From: an uncultured Acidimicrobiales bacterium
GTDB taxonomy: Bacteria > Actinomycetota > Acidimicrobiia > Acidimicrobiales > UBA10347
Length of the DNA stretch: 24,522 nucleotides
Direction of reading: 5' to 3'
Assembly: GCA_937942965.1 (NCBI GenBank)
Contig: CALDGN010000142.1
Location: 1 to 24,522, forward strand
Shown here: positions 21,890-24,522 of the stretch, in pieces
Numbering within the stretch: position 1 is the first letter of the stretch
Layout: every line of letters starts with the position of its first letter
Translations under genes and position numbers: made by a program
The notes under the pieces: generated by a model
Seen by the model: the letters and a program-made list of their open reading frames with translations, nothing else
Database searches by the model: none
What the model was told of the DNA's origin: nothing

Positions 21890-23836
21890 ATGCCTTTGAC
21901 TGTGTCGACATTTGCCCTCCTGCGCATTGCGCTTCCTCTGCTGCTGGTGATGACCGCGTGTGGATCCGCCCCAGTCGAGGAAGTTGCTTCGGTACCGACA
22001 CCAACCGCGACGACCGAAGCGATCCCGGCGAGCGAACCCGCCGAGTCACAAGTAACGACGAGCAGCGGAAGCCTCTTCCCCGAGGGGATCGACGCCGACC
22101 ACGACACCGACATGGTCGCCCTGACCATGCCACCGACCAGCGGCGAGTGGCCCGACCGAGGACTCACGCCGAGCGGGCCCGTTGACTGGGGCGACGAGAT
22201 CGACCCCGAGTGGTTCATCACCGGCCTCCTCGACTATCCGCTCGAATGGGTCGGCGATACCAGCTACAACGCCGGCTTTTCGACCCACGTTGCCGTCTGG
22301 CCATGGCAAGAGGTCCATGCGGGACCGCGGTTCGCAGGCGGACTTCCCGGCACCTGGATGTCGACCTTCGACGCCGACCACGGCTACTCGACCATCGAAG
22401 GCGGCGTCGGCATCGGCTCCGGCAACCGCTGGCCGAGCCAGGGAGGCAAGTTCACAATGGGCGCAGTGTCAGCCGAGTTCGCCCAGTGGGCGAACGGGCC
22501 CGGCGCCGGCGGCGGTCTCGAAGGCGATGTCTACTGGGAGGACTGGCGGTGGGACATTCCACAGGGCAAGTACGGCATCGCTCAACTGAGCCCTCACGTG
22601 CTGTTCCCGCCGGACGGACTCAACATGGCGGCGGACTCGAACGGCCAGTTCCTCGGTTACGGCTATCACCCACTGCCGATCATCGATGCCCGCACGACCA
22701 CCGGCCCCTATGGCGAGATCGACACCGGTAACCAAAGCTGGACGCTGTTCATGAATACGGCGAACTTCTCCGGACCGGTGGCGTTTATCTTGCCCGACTT
22801 CTACTCGTACCCAGCGGTGCACGTCGACGAGGTCGCGGCAGGTCTTGGCCTGGCTGATGGTGGGTTCACTCAGAGCCCGTATCTCGACACCGTCGGGTCG
22901 TTTCAGAACCAGCAGTTCGCCAACGAGTTGTGGGAGATCCCGGCGGTGCAGGCGGTCGATGCCAACGGCACGCCGTATGTGAAGACGACCCGCACCCAGT
23001 TCCCCGCCAACGGTGGCGATGCGGACTCGTCGATCATTCTCCAGAACATCAGCGCCTATCAGCGCAGCGCCTTGTGGGACTCGACCGAGGCGTGGTTCGC
23101 CGGCGGCGACTCGCCGAGGGGCGAGCTTGCGGCAGCCTCGACCGTGGTGAAGACGTTCGAGCAGTGGGATCTCGCCAACGAGTACCTGGGATGGATGCTG
23201 ATCCCCGAGGGGGTCGAAGACGGCGACTTCGAATACCGGATCGACTGGACCACGCTGGTCAAGGTCGACGTGAGCGACCCCCACACGTTCCGTTACCGGT
23301 GGAACCTCGATCTGGTCGAACGAGTGCATGGCAACTTCGTGTTGCCCGAGTACTTCCGCCTCGATGATGACCCGACGGCCAGCTTCGGCAAGGTGTGGAC
23401 GCCGATCCTCGAGCCAGACGTGCCAGCGGAGACCGGCCTGGTCGAGCATGTCTTCGAGGAGCTCAATCAGCCGCAGTACAACACGAACCCATTCGAGACA
23501 CCAGCCGAGCCCGACAGCCCATGGCAGTCGCCCGGCCCGGCGAGCGAGACGTTCCAGGTCGCTCTCGGCGACGGCTCGGTGGTCGAGTACGCGTGGTACC
23601 GATTCGTCGACCAGCCGGCGATGCGCCACCACCACTTCACCGACGAAGAGCGCGAGGCCATCCAGCAGCGAGTCGAGCTGATCCACCGGCAATGGACGCC
23701 TGACCGTAGTTACCTCGCTGGCCCGAGCGTCGGCGAACTCGTATCGCTCGACGACGGCGTTCTGGTCACCCCGCCCTCGGGCATGGAGATCGGTTACGTC
23801 CCGATCGCCACCCGTCAAGCCTTGGCTGGCGAGTGA
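21890..23836 (+). CDS. Large predicted lipoprotein of unknown family
   Basis: A 648-residue secreted protein that I do not recognise. With the ATG at 21890 it has a classical lipoprotein signal: R12, a hydrophobic core (IALPLLLV), then the lipobox-like MTAC with C24 as the anchor. A Thr/Ser/Pro/Glu-rich linker (about 25-60) follows. The body is rich in Trp, Tyr, Asp and Gly, with segments such as NAGFSTHVAVWPWQEVH, GDVYWEDWRWDIPQG and FRYRWNLDLVERVHG, and no membrane segment, consistent with an exported beta-rich binding or enzymatic domain. A C-terminal helical part has DEEREAIQQRVELIHRQW. An ATG at 21830 would add 20 residues ahead of the signal and is less likely. Neither start has a clear ribosome site. 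It lies between the fahA stop and a fahA 3' stub, so it may have entered the locus with the duplication. Confidence 0.85.
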   Translation: MPLTVSTFALLRIALPLLLVMTACGSAPVEEVASVPTPTATTEAIPASEPAESQVTTSSGSLFPEGIDADHDTDMVALTMPPTSGEWPDRGLTPSGPVDWGDEIDPEWFITGLLDYPLEWVGDTSYNAGFSTHVAVWPWQEVHAGPRFAGGLPGTWMSTFDADHGYSTIEGGVGIGSGNRWPSQGGKFTMGAVSAEFAQWANGPGAGGGLEGDVYWEDWRWDIPQGKYGIAQLSPHVLFPPDGLNMAADSNGQFLGYGYHPLPIIDARTTTGPYGEIDTGNQSWTLFMNTANFSGPVAFILPDFYSYPAVHVDEVAAGLGLADGGFTQSPYLDTVGSFQNQQFANELWEIPAVQAVDANGTPYVKTTRTQFPANGGDADSSIILQNISAYQRSALWDSTEAWFAGGDSPRGELAAASTVVKTFEQWDLANEYLGWMLIPEGVEDGDFEYRIDWTTLVKVDVSDPHTFRYRWNLDLVERVHGNFVLPEYFRLDDDPTASFGKVWTPILEPDVPAETGLVEHVFEELNQPQYNTNPFETPAEPDSPWQSPGPASETFQVALGDGSVVEYAWYRFVDQPAMRHHHFTDEEREAIQQRVELIHRQWTPDRSYLAGPSVGELVSLDDGVLVTPPSGMEIGYVPIATRQALAGE

Positions 23837-23988
23837 GCGGTCGGTTCGCTATCGCAGTCGGCCAGACGCGCGCGTTTCTGGAAGACGGCGATACCGCCAC
23901 ACTGCATGGTCATGCACAGGGGGACGATTCTCGGATCGGCTTCGGCGAGTGCGCCGGAACGATTCTCCCTGCCCCAGAAACCGGATGA
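23833..23988 (+). pseudogene. C-terminal stub of a second fumarylacetoacetase
   Basis: An open frame of 51 residues starting at a GTG that overlaps the lipoprotein stop codon (GTGA). From residue 7 it reads IAVGQTRAFLEDGDTATLHG, HAQGDDSRIGFGECAGTILP, then APETG and stop. Over 40 residues only five differ from the end of the upstream fumarylacetoacetase, while most of the 20 nucleotide changes are synonymous. It lacks the entire active site, so it cannot be a working enzyme. The first eight bases, GTGAGCGG, equal the start of fahA itself, which could mean an internal deletion left both ends of a former gene, or may be chance. Alternatively it is a small expressed peptide, which I consider unlikely. 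Confidence 0.85.
23851..23970. repeat. Downstream copy of the 120-bp direct repeat
   Basis: The second copy of the fahA 3'-end repeat, in the same orientation as 21655-21774 and offset by 2196 bp. Similarity ends sharply after the ILP codons, where the two copies diverge into different C-terminal residues and stop codons. Confidence 0.92.
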
Positions 23989-23997
23989 AGAGGTCGT

Positions 23998-24522
23998 ATG
24001 ACGAACGTGCCTGGCACGCCTGCCAGCCCTGAGGACTTCGGCTTCGGTACCCAGATCCGCAAGTCGCCGTACTTCGACGCCACGGTCCGGTGGGGTGCGC
24101 AGGGTTTCTCGGTCTACAACCACATGTACATCCCGCGCGACTTCGGCGATCCGGTGCAGAACTTCTGGAACCTGGTCAACGACGCGATCCTCTGCGACGT
24201 CGCGGTCGAGCGCCAGGTCGAGATCACCGGGCCCGACGCAGCGAGATTCACGCAGCTGCTGACGTCGCGCGATCTGTCGGCGATGACGGTCGGCCAGTGC
24301 AAGTACATCCTCATCACTAATGCCGATGGCGGGCTGATCAACGACCCGGTGCTGTTGCGTTTGGGCGAGAACCACTTCTGGATCTCGCTGGCCGATAGCG
24401 ACGTACTGCTGTGGGCCCAAGGGGTCGCCGTGCATGCCGGCATGGACGTCACGATCACCGAGCCCGACGTCTCCCCGCTCCAGCTGCAGGGCCCTAAGTC
24501 GGGCCTGGTGATGGAAGCGCTG
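23998..24522 (+). CDS. GcvT/DmdA-like aminomethyltransferase-family protein, 3' part outside window
   Basis: The gene starts at ATG 23998, preceded by GAAGAGG at good spacing, and stays open to the window edge (175 codons). The fragment is the N-terminal folate-binding domain of the glycine cleavage T-protein family. Marks include FSVYNHMYIPRDFG (about 38-51), ILCDVAVERQVEITGPDA (about 64-81), FTQLLTSRDLSAMTVGQCKYILITNADGGLINDPVLLRLGENHFWISLADSD (about 84-135) and LQLQGPKS. The YNHM, DVAVERQVEI and SRDLS segments look closer to dimethylsulfoniopropionate demethylase (DmdA) and its relatives than to GcvT proper, so a tetrahydrofolate-dependent demethylase of a methylated substrate is my preferred guess. 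Family is firm; substrate is not, since DmdA-like proteins of other function are common. It follows the fumarylacetoacetase stub by nine bases. Confidence 0.88.
   Translation, partial: MTNVPGTPASPEDFGFGTQIRKSPYFDATVRWGAQGFSVYNHMYIPRDFGDPVQNFWNLVNDAILCDVAVERQVEITGPDAARFTQLLTSRDLSAMTVGQCKYILITNADGGLINDPVLLRLGENHFWISLADSDVLLWAQGVAVHAGMDVTITEPDVSPLQLQGPKSGLVMEAL

Noticed and set aside
22469..23818. Leftward open frame of 449 residues opposite the lipoprotein gene
   Set aside because: I considered whether the unknown lipoprotein might itself be the shadow. The plus frame has a lipoprotein signal, balanced amino acid use and aromatic-rich blocks, whereas the minus frame is rich in Arg/Val/Asp without structure, so the plus frame was kept.
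21784..23850. Insertion sequence or integron cassette between the fahA repeats
   Set aside because: No transposase, integrase, terminal inverted repeat or target-site duplication of usual size is visible; the 120-bp coding repeat points to homologous or illegitimate recombination instead.

Overview
The window reads as a piece of a high-GC actinobacterial chromosome. Evidence for this is the strong GC bias at third codon positions, frequent GTG/TTG starts, an F420-type luciferase-like oxidoreductase, an SCO6745-like protein, and a complete conservon (sensor kinase, roadblock, DUF742 and Ras-like GTPase genes). An Acidimicrobiia/Ilumatobacter-like host is a plausible guess from the gene mix, but I could not test it. 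No tRNA, rRNA, CRISPR array, transposase or phage gene is visible.

Left half (1-12422) is coded entirely on the minus strand. In transcription order it holds: (i) a five-gene conservon operon, cvnA-B-C-D-like plus a coiled-coil protein, with overlapping or closely spaced genes (12422 to 7074); (ii) a NarL/DesK-type histidine kinase and response regulator overlapping at ATGA (6988 to 5115), followed by an F420-dependent LLM-type oxidoreductase; (iii) a MacB/LolD-type ABC ATPase and a large FtsX-type permease (4035 to 655); (iv) the N-terminal two-thirds of a TauD-family dioxygenase that runs off the left edge. Hairpins lie after the conservon, after the LLM gene and after the permease.

Middle (12423-16564) is a mixed-strand region: an SRPBCC-like protein, a class III CoA-transferase, an SCO6745-like protein and a TetR regulator. 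The 261-bp TetR/NUDIX intergenic region contains several palindromes that could be operators.

Right half (16565-24522) is coded entirely on the plus strand: NUDIX CoA-pyrophosphatase-like protein, crotonase, zinc-dependent MDR dehydrogenase, homogentisate 1,2-dioxygenase and fumarylacetoacetase (the last steps of tyrosine/phenylalanine breakdown, overlapping at GTGA), a large lipoprotein of unknown family, and the start of a GcvT/DmdA-like aminomethyltransferase-fold gene.

The most unusual structure is around the lipoprotein. The last ~120 bp of the fumarylacetoacetase gene recur about 2.2 kb downstream (83% identical, same frame, mostly synonymous changes), so the unknown lipoprotein gene sits between an intact fumarylacetoacetase and the C-terminal stub of a second, diverged one. 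The conservon is also worth attention because its kinase carries a ~355-residue Pro/Ala/Gln-rich tail with a 9-bp minisatellite and because it ends with a translationally coupled coiled-coil gene.
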